Shown one piece after another: positions 45,801-54,342 of a stretch of 64,000 nucleotides of DNA. The translations under genes were made by a program, and so were the position numbers. The notes beneath the pieces were generated by a model. The model was not told where the DNA came from and ran no database searches. It saw only the letters and a program-made list of their open reading frames with translations. Source of the DNA: Tsukamurella pseudospumae (GTDB lineage Bacteria > Actinomycetota > Actinomycetes > Mycobacteriales > Mycobacteriaceae). The stretch is from positions 55,119 to 119,118 of the forward strand of contig NZ_LSRE01000023.1 of assembly GCF_001575205.1 (NCBI RefSeq), read 5' to 3'. The stretch's first letter is position 1, and every line of letters starts with the position of its first letter.

Positions 45801-46844
45801 TCACGGCTGCACGAGCAGCCTGATCGGGTTGCCCTCGTGGCGTTCGAGCTGATCAATGCCCTTCGCGATGTCCTCCAGCGGCACGATCCCGCTGATCGAC
45901 CGGGACAGGTCGAGCCGGCCGAGCGAGACGAGCGTCGCGAGGGTCTCGATGTCGACGTTCTTGTAGCCGAGGTGACCGAGCACCTGCTTCTTGGTCAGCC
46001 CCAGCATCGTCGTCGACCCGACGGTCGGCTCCTGGTCGCTCATCCCGACGGAGATCAGGCGCCCGCCGACGGTGAGGTGGCTCAGCGCCTGTTCGAAGGT
46101 CGCCTTGAGGCCCACGGCGTCGAACGCGACGTCGAGGCCCCGGCCGCCGGTGACCTCGGCGATCTTCGCGCCGAGCTGCTCGTCGCGCGAGTCGAAGGCG
46201 TGGTCGGCGCCGAGCTCGAGGGCGCGCTCGAGCACCTCGGGGTTGATGTCCACAGCGACAATCGGTGCCGCCCCGACGAGGCGCGCCAGCTGCACGACGT
46301 GCGTACCGACCCCGCCCAGACCCCACACGCCGACGGACTCGCCGATACCGACCTTCCCGGTCCGGACGACGGCGCCGTAGGGAGTGGACACTGCGTCGGC
46401 GAGGATCGCCGCCTGTTCGAGGGGGACGTTGTCCGGGACCCGCGTCAGGCCCGCCGCCTGGGCGACGGTGTACTCCGCCCAGGCACCGTCGTAGGCGAAC
46501 GCCATGATCTTGACCTGTGTGCAGTCGGCGAAGTTCCCGCGCCGGCAGTTCGGGCAGGTCGTGCACGGCCGGCCTGCGGCGACGATCACGCGGTCGCCCT
46601 CGGACCAACCGGTCACCCCGGGCCCCAGCTTCGCGATGGTCCCCGACGCCTCGTGGCCCTGAGTGACCTCCGGGAGCATCGCCGGGAACGTGCCGTTGAT
46701 GAGGCTGAGGTCGGAATGGCAGATGCCGCAGAACGCGACCTTCACCAGCACCTCGCCGGGACCGGGCTCGGGAACGGGTACGTCCTCGACGGTGATCGTC
46801 CGGCTATCGGCATGGAAGCGCTGTGCGCGCATGGTGGCGGTCAT
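45801..46844 (-). CDS. Zinc-dependent alcohol dehydrogenase (MDR)
   Basis: 347 residues. Catalytic zinc ligands: CGICHSD, GHEASG and a later Cys/Asp region; structural zinc cysteines in PCTTCPNCRRGNFADC. NAD(P) fold: VGVWGLGGVGTHVVQLARLVGA. This is the AdhA-like branch that oxidises primary alcohols or reduces aldehydes. ATG 46844 overlaps the TGA of the upstream NmrA-like gene, so the two are coupled. GGAGG is adjacent. The substrate is not evident. Confidence 0.9.
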   Translation of the reverse strand: MTATMRAQRFHADSRTITVEDVPVPEPGPGEVLVKVAFCGICHSDLSLINGTFPAMLPEVTQGHEASGTIAKLGPGVTGWSEGDRVIVAAGRPCTTCPNCRRGNFADCTQVKIMAFAYDGAWAEYTVAQAAGLTRVPDNVPLEQAAILADAVSTPYGAVVRTGKVGIGESVGVWGLGGVGTHVVQLARLVGAAPIVAVDINPEVLERALELGADHAFDSRDEQLGAKIAEVTGGRGLDVAFDAVGLKATFEQALSHLTVGGRLISVGMSDQEPTVGSTTMLGLTKKQVLGHLGYKNVDIETLATLVSLGRLDLSRSISGIVPLEDIAKGIDQLERHEGNPIRLLVQP

Positions 46845-47698
46845 TCCTCCATCATCGGCCATCGGAACGCATCGAGGTTGCGTTCCGCCCACTGTTCGTA
46901 GGTGTGCGCCGGCCTGCCGGTGATCCGCTCGACCGCCCCTGAGACCCTGACCGGCCGCTCCGCGGCCAGGCTGAACGAGCGGAGCAGTGATTCCACCGCC
47001 GCAGACGGAATCCCGACCGCGCTGAGGCGGCTGTGCACGTCCTCGGGCGTGATCTCGCGTACGGCGATGGGCGTGCCGAGGAGCCGTGCGAGGACGCCGA
47101 TCTGGGCACGCGAACTCAGCGTCTGCGGGCCCGTGAGGTCGACGATCCCGGACGGCTCGTCGCGGGACAGCAGGAGCCGCGCCGCGACGTCGGCGACATC
47201 GACCTCATCGATCGGCGTCATCGGGACGTCGATGTACGGTCCCTCGGCGAACCCGGCGGCGCGGATCGTGGGACTCCACCAGTGGATCGTGTTGAGCGCG
47301 AAAGGTACCGGCCGCAGAAGATGCAAGGCTCCCGCGAACTCCGCCGCGGTCTCCTCGAGGACGCGGTGATGCGCTCCGGTGGGACTCAGCGGATCGCTCG
47401 CTGATGCGGTCGAGAGGAGCACCACCCGCTCGACGGTGCCCTCGTTCGCCGCGCCGACGAGTTCCCGGAGCCGCTCGGCGGGCGCCGGCCCGAGGGCGGG
47501 GGTCACCACGAAGGCCGCGATGCATCCGGCGAGCAGGTCGTCCGCAGGTGCCGCAGCGAGGATCGTCCCGGTGCCGGGCAACGGATTCGAGGTGCTGCGG
47601 CTGGTCGCCCGCACCTGTGCACCCGCGCGAATTAGCTGCTCGACGACCCGTCGCCCGACCGTGCCGGTGGCTCCGGTCACGAGGATCGTCCCTGTCAT
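46841..47698 (-). CDS. NmrA-like NAD(P)-binding protein
   Basis: 285 residues from ATG 47698 (ATG 47704 adds two). SDR-like nucleotide motif ILVTGATGTVGRRVVEQLIRAGAQVRATSR, then VERVVLLSTASASDP and PTGAHHRVLEETAAEFAGALHLLRPVPF. This is the atypical-SDR group that includes NmrA and azoreductase-like proteins; many sense or use NAD(P)H. The stop overlaps the alcohol dehydrogenase start. A 34-codon open frame overlaps its own start. Confidence 0.85.
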   Translation of the reverse strand: MTGTILVTGATGTVGRRVVEQLIRAGAQVRATSRSTSNPLPGTGTILAAAPADDLLAGCIAAFVVTPALGPAPAERLRELVGAANEGTVERVVLLSTASASDPLSPTGAHHRVLEETAAEFAGALHLLRPVPFALNTIHWWSPTIRAAGFAEGPYIDVPMTPIDEVDVADVAARLLLSRDEPSGIVDLTGPQTLSSRAQIGVLARLLGTPIAVREITPEDVHSRLSAVGIPSAAVESLLRSFSLAAERPVRVSGAVERITGRPAHTYEQWAERNLDAFRWPMMEE

Positions 47699-47799
47699 GC
47701 GCATTCACCCCGTTCCCCATTCTGCAAGGCCGCCGCGAAGTCTTCCGGCCGATCGATCCCGTCCCCGACGATCTCGTCGTGGATCATGTCGTCACTCAT
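47695..47799 (-). CDS. Possible 34-residue leader ORF
   Basis: MSDDMIHDEIVGDGIDRPEDFAAALQNGERGECA, acidic, stop overlapping ATG 47698 as ATGA. It could couple translation to the NmrA-like gene or be a remnant at the edge of the degraded glycosyltransferase zone. No SD or -10 is visible. Confidence 0.25.
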   Translation of the reverse strand: MSDDMIHDEIVGDGIDRPEDFAAALQNGERGECA

Positions 47800-47858
47800 G
47801 CGTCGAACGTCGCACGGTTCGTCCTTGCCCGCAGGAGATCGGTCCGGCGTCTGGACGG

Positions 47859-47984
47859 TCAGCCGGTGTAGGCGGGCGTCGCGAAGACGAACAGCGCCAT
47901 GAACGCGAGGTTGATGAAGTAGGCGGCCTCCACGAGGCTCACGGTGATGAAGAAGGGGGTGAGGAGGCGGGACTGGGCCTTCGG
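47859..47984 (-). pseudogene. atpE: C-terminal fragment of ATP synthase subunit c
   Basis: The 41 codons read [41 protein letters not shown]. This is the second helix of mycobacterial AtpE, with the proton-binding Glu in LVEAAYF. Native AtpE has PEAQ(G/S)RL at the left end, so the fragment starts just before that loop. The first helix is missing and no ATP synthase genes are nearby. It overlaps the end of the glycosyltransferase frame. A recombination product, not a functional c subunit. Confidence 0.85.
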
Positions 47985-49172
47985 TGGAACAGGTCGGTGA
48001 TCGCCGCGGCGGCGCGCCCGGCACCGTCCTCGGCGCGGAGCTTCTCGCCGAGGCCCGCGGCCGCGACCCGGTGCTCGCCGACGGTGCGCAGCGCGGCGGT
48101 CAGATCGTCGACGGTGAGCGCGTGCCGGGGGAGCGGTGCGGTGGCCGCCCCTAACAGGTGCAGGCGCCGCGCCCAGAAGGGCTGGTCCATGATCCCGGGC
48201 ACGGGAACCGACGGTGCCCCTGCGTGCAGCGCCGCGGCGGTGGTACCGGCGCCGCAGTGGTGGACGACGGCCGCGCACCGCGGGAACAGCAGGGCGTGCG
48301 GCACCTCGTCGACGACGAAGACGTGCTCGCCCTCCGGCTCGAGCCCGGCCCAGCCGCGCTGCACGACGGCCCGCACGTCGGCTGCCGCGGTCGCCTCAGC
48401 GATGATCGACGACAGGGCGGCGCCGTTCGCCGTCGCGGTGCTGCCGAGCGTCACGGCGGCGGGCGGCGGACCGTCGGACAGGAAGTCCTCGAGGTCCGGC
48501 CCGAGCGTTCCCACGGGTTCCGGGCGAAGGTAGCCGGTGACGCGCAGGTGCGGGGCCCAGTCGGCGGGCCGGGGAAGGACGTGCTCGCTGAAGGGGTACA
48601 CCACGGGCCAGGCCCGGGCGCGTTCGGCGCGTGCGGGTTTCGCGGGCAGCCGGCGCGTAGACGCGCTCCGCGAAACCGCCCGCCCACCAGACGAACCGGT
48701 TCCCGAGCCGCCCGTACGAGCGCACGCCGAGCGCCGGCGGGCTGAAATCGCCGGTGGGGGAGGCGGGCTGGAATATCACGCCGGCACTCGGAACACCCAG
48801 CGCCGCGGCGACGTGCCGGCCGAGCAGAGCCCCGACGGGGCCCTCGAGCAGGAGTAGGTCGGCACCGTCGGCGGCTGCGGCCATCGCCTGGCCGACACCG
48901 CGCAGTCCCTCGCGCATGTCCTCGAGCGCCTCCTTCGACGGCCGTGGCCGCGCGCCGTCGACGAGGGCCTGGGCGGCGGGGGAGGCGAGGGTCTCGGCCC
49001 GGGTGTCCTTGGGTAGCGGCGCGTAGGCGACGCCCGCGCCGACGACCTCGTCGCGATACGGTGCCTGCGCGGCGAGGACGACCTCGGCCCCGTCGGACTG
49101 CAGGCGCCGGGCGAGGCCCGTGAGCGGAACGACGTCCCCGCGGGTGCCGAAGGCCAGGATCGCGGTCCTCAT
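47939..49172 (-). pseudogene. UDP-glycosyltransferase (GT1), frameshifted
   Basis: The N-terminal half (MRTAILAFGTRGDVVPLTGLARRLQSDGAEVVLAA ... SYGRLGNRFVWWAGGFAERVYAPAAR) is in one frame to about 48650. The C-terminal half (RAWPVVYPFSEHVLPRPADWAPHLRVTGYL ... [40 protein letters not shown]) continues in another. The family normally has about 20 residues between these blocks, so bases are missing as well as the frame. The 3' end runs 18 codons out of frame through the atpE fragment. The start overlaps the upstream TetR gene (ATGA). Sequencing error is possible but less likely with two defects. Confidence 0.8.
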
Positions 49173-49807
49173 GCGAGCACTCCGCGGGTGAAGATCTCGA
49201 CGAGCGTCTCGCCGTACGCGATCGGGTCGTACGTGACGCCGATCGCGGTGAGCCGGGCCAGGTCGGTCGCGGCACCGTCGAGGGCGCCCCGTAGGGCGGA
49301 GCCGGCGCGGACGGGGTCGAGGTCGGCACGGAACTCCCCGGTCTCGATGCCGAGGGCGAAGATCGCGGCGGGGTCGAGCAGCGCGAGATCGCCCTCCGGC
49401 GGGTTCGCCGCCGTGTCCTCAGTGACGGCCTCGTCGAACCGGCGGCCCTCGGCGGACCGGTAGCCGGTGGCGATCTCGCGGAGGGCGACGGTCTCGGCGC
49501 GGTGCTCGGCGAGGAAGGCGGCGTTGCTGCGGATGTACGCGGCGAGCTTGCCGGCGGCGGTCTCCGCCGCGGCGAGGGCGGGGACGATGTATTCCGCGGC
49601 CGCCGCGAAGACCACGACGGTGACGGCCGCGACCAACTCGTCCTTCGTTCGGAAGTGGTACAGCGCCACGGATTTCGCGATCCCGACACGGTCGGCGATC
49701 TTGGCGACGGACGCCGCCGGGTAACCGTGCTCGGCGATGACGGCGATCGCCGCGTCGACGAGTTGGGCACGGCGCTGCTCGGACGTGAACGTATCTCTAG
49801 ACCGCAT
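49169..49807 (-). CDS. TetR-family regulator
   Basis: 212 residues. HTH: RRAQLVDAAIAVIAEHGYPAASVAKIADRVGIAKSVALYHFRTKDELVAAV. The rest is a helical ligand-binding domain with acidic loops. ATG 49807 lies inside a 38-base inverted repeat and six bases after TATGTT (49819-49814), so the message is likely leaderless and self-repressed. It is cotranscribed with the broken glycosyltransferase, its presumed target. Intact itself. Confidence 0.9.
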   Translation of the reverse strand: MRSRDTFTSEQRRAQLVDAAIAVIAEHGYPAASVAKIADRVGIAKSVALYHFRTKDELVAAVTVVVFAAAAEYIVPALAAAETAAGKLAAYIRSNAAFLAEHRAETVALREIATGYRSAEGRRFDEAVTEDTAANPPEGDLALLDPAAIFALGIETGEFRADLDPVRAGSALRGALDGAATDLARLTAIGVTYDPIAYGETLVEIFTRGVLA

Positions 49808-49834
49808 GGTCTAAACATAGACCATGCGGTCTAG
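49797..49834. promoter_or_regulatory. TetR operator, 17-bp arms over promoter and start codon
   Basis: Arms 49797-49813 and 49818-49834 are perfect complements with spacer AACA. The -10 and start codon of the minus-strand TetR gene lie inside. The right arm is 12 bases from the end of the YiaA/B-like gene, so read-through into it may also be affected. Confidence 0.75.
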
Positions 49835-49845
49835 AAAGGGAATGT

Positions 49846-50142
49846 TCAGCCCACGCTGCGCAGCGGATCGTGCTCCGCCATGAGCTTGTCGAGCCGGGCC
49901 TCGTCCACCCGCACGCGGATGCTGTTCGCCTCCTGCTGATCGCGGATGACCTTGGCGAGGTTGAACGTGCTGGTGATGAGGAAGAGGGCGCCCACGATCA
50001 GGAAGCCGCGCTGCCACGGGTCCACGGGCAGGTAGAAGGCGCCCACGAGCAGGGAACCCGCCGAGACGCCGAAGGCGATGGCGGACTGGATGAAGAAGGC
50101 GGCGGTGGGCTTCGGGGCCGTTGCTGTACTGGTCATGGACAT
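49846..50142 (-). CDS. YiaA/YiaB two-helix membrane protein
   Basis: 98 residues. Two hydrophobic segments, FFIQSAIAFGVSAGSLLVGAFYLP and GFLIVGALFLITSTFNLAKVIRDQ, joined by VDPWQR, fit the YiaAB family. The C-terminal 25 residues are charged (RVRVDEARLDKLMAEHD). Start is ATG 50142 or 50136. No function is known for the family. Confidence 0.85.
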   Translation of the reverse strand: MSMTSTATAPKPTAAFFIQSAIAFGVSAGSLLVGAFYLPVDPWQRGFLIVGALFLITSTFNLAKVIRDQQEANSIRVRVDEARLDKLMAEHDPLRSVG

Positions 50143-50304
50143 CAGCCTGCCGCGCGCCGCGCGTCCGCGGATGCGTAGAAGTACTCGGATCGTCCAGGTA
50201 CTTCGCGCTGTGAAAGCGGCCACACGATTGGGCGTGAGCGGCTCCGGGCTGCGATGGTTTCTGAGAGAAGATCGGCGGAGTTCTATCGCGGCGAAGGAGG
50301 CGGC

Positions 50305-51906
50305 ATGTCGACGGTCCTGGTCCTCGCGGTTCTCGCGGCGCTGGTCGGCGGCGCGATCTGCCTCGTGCTGGCCGCCCCCGGCCGCCGCGCCGCGCTGCCC
50401 AGCCGGTTCCTCGTGGCGGTCCTGATCGGGCTGGTCATGGGCGAGACGGTCTCGATGCTCGCACTGAACGGTGCGATCGAGGACCGGTTGCGGGCCGACG
50501 CCGTGTCCGCAGCATCCGCCGAGCCCGCCGTCCGTGCTGCGCAGGCCGACCTCGACGCCGCGCGCGCCGATCGGGCCGCGCTCGACACCGCCGTCACGGA
50601 GGCGTCCACCCGGCGCGACCAGGCGCTCGTCGTGGCCCGCTGCGAGTACCGGCCGGGGCCCGCCTGCCCGCAGACGTCGATCACCGGCGTGCCCGGACAG
50701 GGGCCCGAGACCCGCACCGCCAACCAGCGGCTCGCAGCCGCGCAGACCGATCTCGACCGGGCGACCGCCGCCCGTGCGGCCCGGTCGCCGGCCCTCGACG
50801 CGCGGGTCGAGCGCGCGCGGTCCGACGCGCAGTCCGCGCGGGACGCCGCGGTCGCCGACGAAGACGACGGGATCGGTGCCCGGTGGGTCGCGCTGAACGG
50901 CGTGACGACCCACTCGCTGTCCGCGGCGGCCCTGCGGATCGCGATCGACCTCGTGTGCGCCGTGCTGGCACTGGTACCGCTGCTCCTGCGGCTGTGGCGC
51001 GGCGACACCACCCGCGACATCCGGCACCGGCAGGAACTCGAGAGCGAGCGCCTCGCCGCCGCGGCGCAACTCGCGATCGACCGCGGCCACCAGGAGCGGC
51101 GGGTCGAACTCGCGCTGGCACAGGATCAGCCGACGCAGGTGCTGCCGGCTCTCGGGGTCCCCGGCGGAGTCGCACACAACGCTGCGGCGCTGGAGGCGGC
51201 GGGCTTCGAGCCCGTGGCCGTGACGGCCCGCCGGTACGTGCGGGAGGCACCGTCGGGCCCCGTGACGACGAGCCGCGCACCGGAGGACGACTTCCTCCCG
51301 ATCGCCGCCGCCGCGGAGGCGGCGAGCCTCGCCGCGCTCCTGCCGGACCAGCCCGTCGCGGACGAGACGCCCACCGGCCCGATCCCCGTGATCACCAGCG
51401 CCACTGACGATCCCGAGCCCGCCCAGGAGGCGACCGTGCCCGACGAGACGAACCTGCCCGTGCCCGCCCCCGCCACGGAGGCGGCCGCGCCCGCGGTCCC
51501 CCAGCGGGAGGTCGCGCGCACGCCGAACCCGTTCGTGCCGCCGGTGCTCGACGATGCCGCGCGCACCATCGCCGGGTTCGTGCGCCCGCTCGTGCCGCCC
51601 TTCGTGGCCCGCGTGCTGCCCGGGGCGCAGCAGACGCGGACGGTCCAGCAGTCCTACGAGGAGGTCGAGGAGGTGACCTTCTCGATGCGGCGCACCCGGA
51701 AGGTCACCGTCGGGACCGTCGAGCAGAGCGCGGTGGCACCGTCGGCCGACGGTGCCGCGGGTCCCGTCGTGACGGTCGACGCGCGCGTGGGCGATCCCGT
51801 GGCGCGAGCCGAGGAGCCCCTCGACGTGGCGCACGAGGTCGTCGACGAGCTATCCGGCCAGCGCCCGCGCGAGCTCGGCCAGCCGCGCGAGCTCCCCGGG
51901 AGCTAG
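50305..51906 (+). CDS. DUF4407-like membrane protein
   Basis: 533 residues. Two N-terminal segments (1-20 and 33-52), a coiled-coil-like Ala/Arg/Asp stretch (about 65-185), a further hydrophobic segment (about 212-235, LRIAIDLVCAVLALVPLLLRLW), then a Pro/Ala-rich tail. GARWVALNGVTTHS just before the last segment matches DUF4407, where large membrane proteins of unknown role have this order. GAAGGAGG lies four bases before ATG 50305. The 3' end overlaps the opposing MarR gene by 57 bases. Confidence 0.75.
   Translation: MSTVLVLAVLAALVGGAICLVLAAPGRRAALPSRFLVAVLIGLVMGETVSMLALNGAIEDRLRADAVSAASAEPAVRAAQADLDAARADRAALDTAVTEASTRRDQALVVARCEYRPGPACPQTSITGVPGQGPETRTANQRLAAAQTDLDRATAARAARSPALDARVERARSDAQSARDAAVADEDDGIGARWVALNGVTTHSLSAAALRIAIDLVCAVLALVPLLLRLWRGDTTRDIRHRQELESERLAAAAQLAIDRGHQERRVELALAQDQPTQVLPALGVPGGVAHNAAALEAAGFEPVAVTARRYVREAPSGPVTTSRAPEDDFLPIAAAAEAASLAALLPDQPVADETPTGPIPVITSATDDPEPAQEATVPDETNLPVPAPATEAAAPAVPQREVARTPNPFVPPVLDDAARTIAGFVRPLVPPFVARVLPGAQQTRTVQQSYEEVEEVTFSMRRTRKVTVGTVEQSAVAPSADGAAGPVVTVDARVGDPVARAEEPLDVAHEVVDELSGQRPRELGQPRELPGS
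51735..51756. repeat. Perfect 22-nt palindrome of two abutting GGCACCGTC motifs
   Basis: Two inverted copies of the window-wide 9-mer meet head to head, giving a perfect 22-base palindrome inside the DUF4407 gene (residues about 477-484). This is the only perfect head-to-head pair I found. Confidence 0.8.
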
Positions 51907-52266
51907 CGACCGGATCGCGGGCGGAGCCGGGTCCTCGACCGCCGACATCTGATCGACGACGGCGCGCCCGGTGTCGGTGATGGTGACGACCTTCGCGCGC
52001 CGGTCCTCGGCGGAGACGGTCCGCTCGACGTGCCCGCGCGCCTGGAGATCGTTGACGGCGACGGTGGCTGCCGGGGCGTCCATGTCGGCGAGCGCGGCGA
52101 GTTCCTTGAGGGTGAGCGGCCCGTAGCGGTGCAGCCGCTTGAGCACCCGCAGCCGACTGAAGGGCAGACCGGTGCGCTCCGTGACGGCGCGCCGCCAGTC
52201 CGAGCGGCTGTCGATGACGGCGTGGACGAGGAGGCTCCAGACCTCGTCGGGGCTCTCAGTGGACAT
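51850..52266 (-). CDS. MarR-family regulator
   Basis: 138 residues. Winged helix LPFSRLRVLKRLHRYGPLTLKELAALADMDAPAATVAVNDLQARGHVERTVSAEDRRAKVVTITDTGRAVV is canonical MarR. It overlaps the DHA2 exporter gene upstream by 11 bases and is cotranscribed with it. TTGTA/TACAA repeats at the exporter promoter are the likely operator. The usual logic is repression of the exporter until an effector binds. Confidence 0.92.
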   Translation of the reverse strand: MSTESPDEVWSLLVHAVIDSRSDWRRAVTERTGLPFSRLRVLKRLHRYGPLTLKELAALADMDAPAATVAVNDLQARGHVERTVSAEDRRAKVVTITDTGRAVVDQMSAVEDPAPPAIRSLAPGELARLAELARALAG

Positions 52267-53632
52267 CCGCGGCCTCCTTCGGCGCGAGCAGGGGAGCGAT
52301 CCGCTCGCGGGAGCGCTCGGCGCGGGCGCCGGTGGACACCAGTGCGAGGATCACCACGATCGCCGCGAATCCCGCGGCCGCCCACCACAGCGACGCCCCT
52401 GCGAGCAGCCCCGACATCGCCACCCCGAGGCTGACGCCGAGCTGGCGGCTGGTGCTGGCCACGGCGGCCGCGGCTCCGGCGCGATCGAGCGGCATGCCGC
52501 TCACGGCGGAGTTGGTGATCGGCGCGTTGACGAGCCCGAAGCCCGTGCCGAAGACGGCGAAGACGATGCCCAGGTACAGCAGGGAGGTCGTCGGCCCGAC
52601 CGCGGTCAGCGCGACCGTCGCGCAGGTCATCAATACGCCCGCACCGAGCAGCGAGGGGCGCGGGCCGAACCGGGCGACGAGGCGCCCGGACACGGGGGAG
52701 GCGACGAACACGCACAGTGCCATGGGCAGGAACATCAGCCCGGTCTGCACGGCGGAGAAGTGGCGGGTGTTCTGCAGGTACAGCGACATCGTGAAGAGGA
52801 ACGCGCCGAAGCCCGCGAACGCGCAGACCGCGGTGAGCGTGGCCGCCGAGAACGGGATGCTGCGGAAGAAGCGCAGGTCGATGAACGGCGACGGATGCCG
52901 CCGTTCGTGGGCGATGAAGCCGGCGAGCGCGACGGCGGTCAGGAGCAGGACCAGCGGCTCGCGTTCGATGAGCCCGAACACCGCGGTGAACATGACCGCG
53001 ATGGCCAGCAGCTGACCGAGTGGATCGATGCTGCGCGGCGTCGCGGCCTTGGACTCGGGCACCACCGCGTAGGTGAGGGCGATCGCCACGGCGCAGATCG
53101 GGAGGTTCACCCAGAACACCGACTGCCATCCGAGTGCGTCGATGAGCACGCCGCCCACCAGTGGCCCGACCGCCGTCGAGACACCGACGACCGCGCCCCA
53201 CAGGCCGATCGCGCGGGCGCGCTCGCCGGGCTCGGTGAAGACGGCCGTGACGATCGAGAGGGCGACCGGCGACAGCATCGAGCCGCCGACCGCCTGGATC
53301 CCGCGGGCCGCGATCAGGATCTCGACGGTGGGCGCGAGGCTGCACAGCAGCGATCCCACGGCGAACACCGTGAGCCCGAGGCGGAAGATCCGTCGGCGAC
53401 CGAACCGGTCCGCCGTGGCACCGGACAGGACCAGCAGGCTCGCGAGCGTGAGCGTGTAGATGTCGACCACCCATTGCAGGTGGGTGACGGACGCGGTCAT
53501 GTCGCGGCCGATCGCGGGGAGCGCGACGTTGACGATGGTCGCGTCCATCGACGAGATGAGCAGGCTGAGGCTGCACGCGACGAGGATCAGTGCTCGTCGC
53601 CGCGGCCCGAGGTGCGGAATGCTTGTAGGCAT
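52256..53632 (-). CDS. DHA2-family MFS multidrug exporter
   Basis: 458 residues with about 14 membrane segments. Motifs: LLISSMDATIVNVALPAIGRDM (motif D1), LVLSGATADRFGRRRIFRLGL (motif A) and GLWGAVVGVSTAVGPLVGGVL (motif C of antiporters). Drug:H+ antiport is the usual activity. The start is ATG 53632; TACAAT (53644-53639) ends six bases before it, with no SD, so the message is leaderless. The operator overlaps this -10. Confidence 0.92.
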   Translation of the reverse strand: MPTSIPHLGPRRRALILVACSLSLLISSMDATIVNVALPAIGRDMTASVTHLQWVVDIYTLTLASLLVLSGATADRFGRRRIFRLGLTVFAVGSLLCSLAPTVEILIAARGIQAVGGSMLSPVALSIVTAVFTEPGERARAIGLWGAVVGVSTAVGPLVGGVLIDALGWQSVFWVNLPICAVAIALTYAVVPESKAATPRSIDPLGQLLAIAVMFTAVFGLIEREPLVLLLTAVALAGFIAHERRHPSPFIDLRFFRSIPFSAATLTAVCAFAGFGAFLFTMSLYLQNTRHFSAVQTGLMFLPMALCVFVASPVSGRLVARFGPRPSLLGAGVLMTCATVALTAVGPTTSLLYLGIVFAVFGTGFGLVNAPITNSAVSGMPLDRAGAAAAVASTSRQLGVSLGVAMSGLLAGASLWWAAAGFAAIVVILALVSTGARAERSRERIAPLLAPKEAADVH

Positions 53633-53644
53633 ACAAGGATTGTA
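53623..53644. promoter_or_regulatory. Probable MarR operator over exporter promoter
   Basis: Three half-sites alternate in orientation: TTGTA (53623-53627), TACAA (53632-53636) and TTGTA (53640-53644). They cover the -10 TACAAT and the ATG of the exporter, so bound MarR would block initiation. Confidence 0.65.
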
Positions 53645-53746
53645 TGACCACAACTAATAAGATGGAAACAGATTTCCGTGGCGCACACCTTGTACGCATT
53701 GTTCGCTATACTGCAATCAGGAGATCCGAGCGCAGAGGAGGCGCCC

Positions 53747-54280
53747 GTGGTTACCGTTTTCGCAGTCTGTGCCGTGGTGGGCGTGCTCGTCCTCGTCGCG
53801 TCGATCGTCCTGGGGCACATCGACATCGGCGGTGCCGATATCGGGGGCCCGCACGCCGATGCCGGCCTGCCGTGGCTCAGCGCTCCCGCCCTCGCGGCGG
53901 CCGTCGGGGTGTTCGGCGTCGTCGGTTGGCCGTTGTCCGCCGGAACCTCGGTGCCGTTGGCCGCCGTGGTGATCGTCGCCGCAGCCTCGGGCATCGTCGC
54001 CTACGGTGTGCTGATGCTCGTGCTCCGGGCCATGCGCCGCTCCCAGACCGGCACCGTGGCCGGGCTCCGCGCGGCGATCGGCACCATCGGCGAGCTCAGC
54101 ATGGAGATCCCCGCGGGCGGCTGGGGACAGGTGCGCTACCTGGACTCGGAGTCCGTGCGCGCCGTCACGAACGCGGTTCTCGTCGACCCGGGGGCGTCCG
54201 CGCGGCCGGGCGAATCGGTGCTCATCGTCGATGTCGACGGTGACCGGCTCGTGGTGCAGCCGCTCAACACGCAGGACTGA
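53747..54280 (+). CDS. NfeD-like membrane protein
   Basis: 177 residues. Membrane segments at about residues 3-25, 45-65 and 75-100, then a small beta-barrel-like domain (TVAGLRAAIGTIGELSMEIPAGGWGQVRYLDSESVRAVTNA). Short proteins of this kind pair with flotillins. It precedes the flotillin gene by 62 bases. GTG 53747 has GAGGAGG; a promoter TATACT (53707-53712) is upstream. Longer starts lack SD. Confidence 0.8.
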   Translation: MVTVFAVCAVVGVLVLVASIVLGHIDIGGADIGGPHADAGLPWLSAPALAAAVGVFGVVGWPLSAGTSVPLAAVVIVAAASGIVAYGVLMLVLRAMRRSQTGTVAGLRAAIGTIGELSMEIPAGGWGQVRYLDSESVRAVTNAVLVDPGASARPGESVLIVDVDGDRLVVQPLNTQD

Positions 54281-54342
54281 CGCGTCGCCGCTCGCCGGCA
54301 CGTCGCACGAACGAACGTAGAACGAAACAGGGAGGGAACGTC

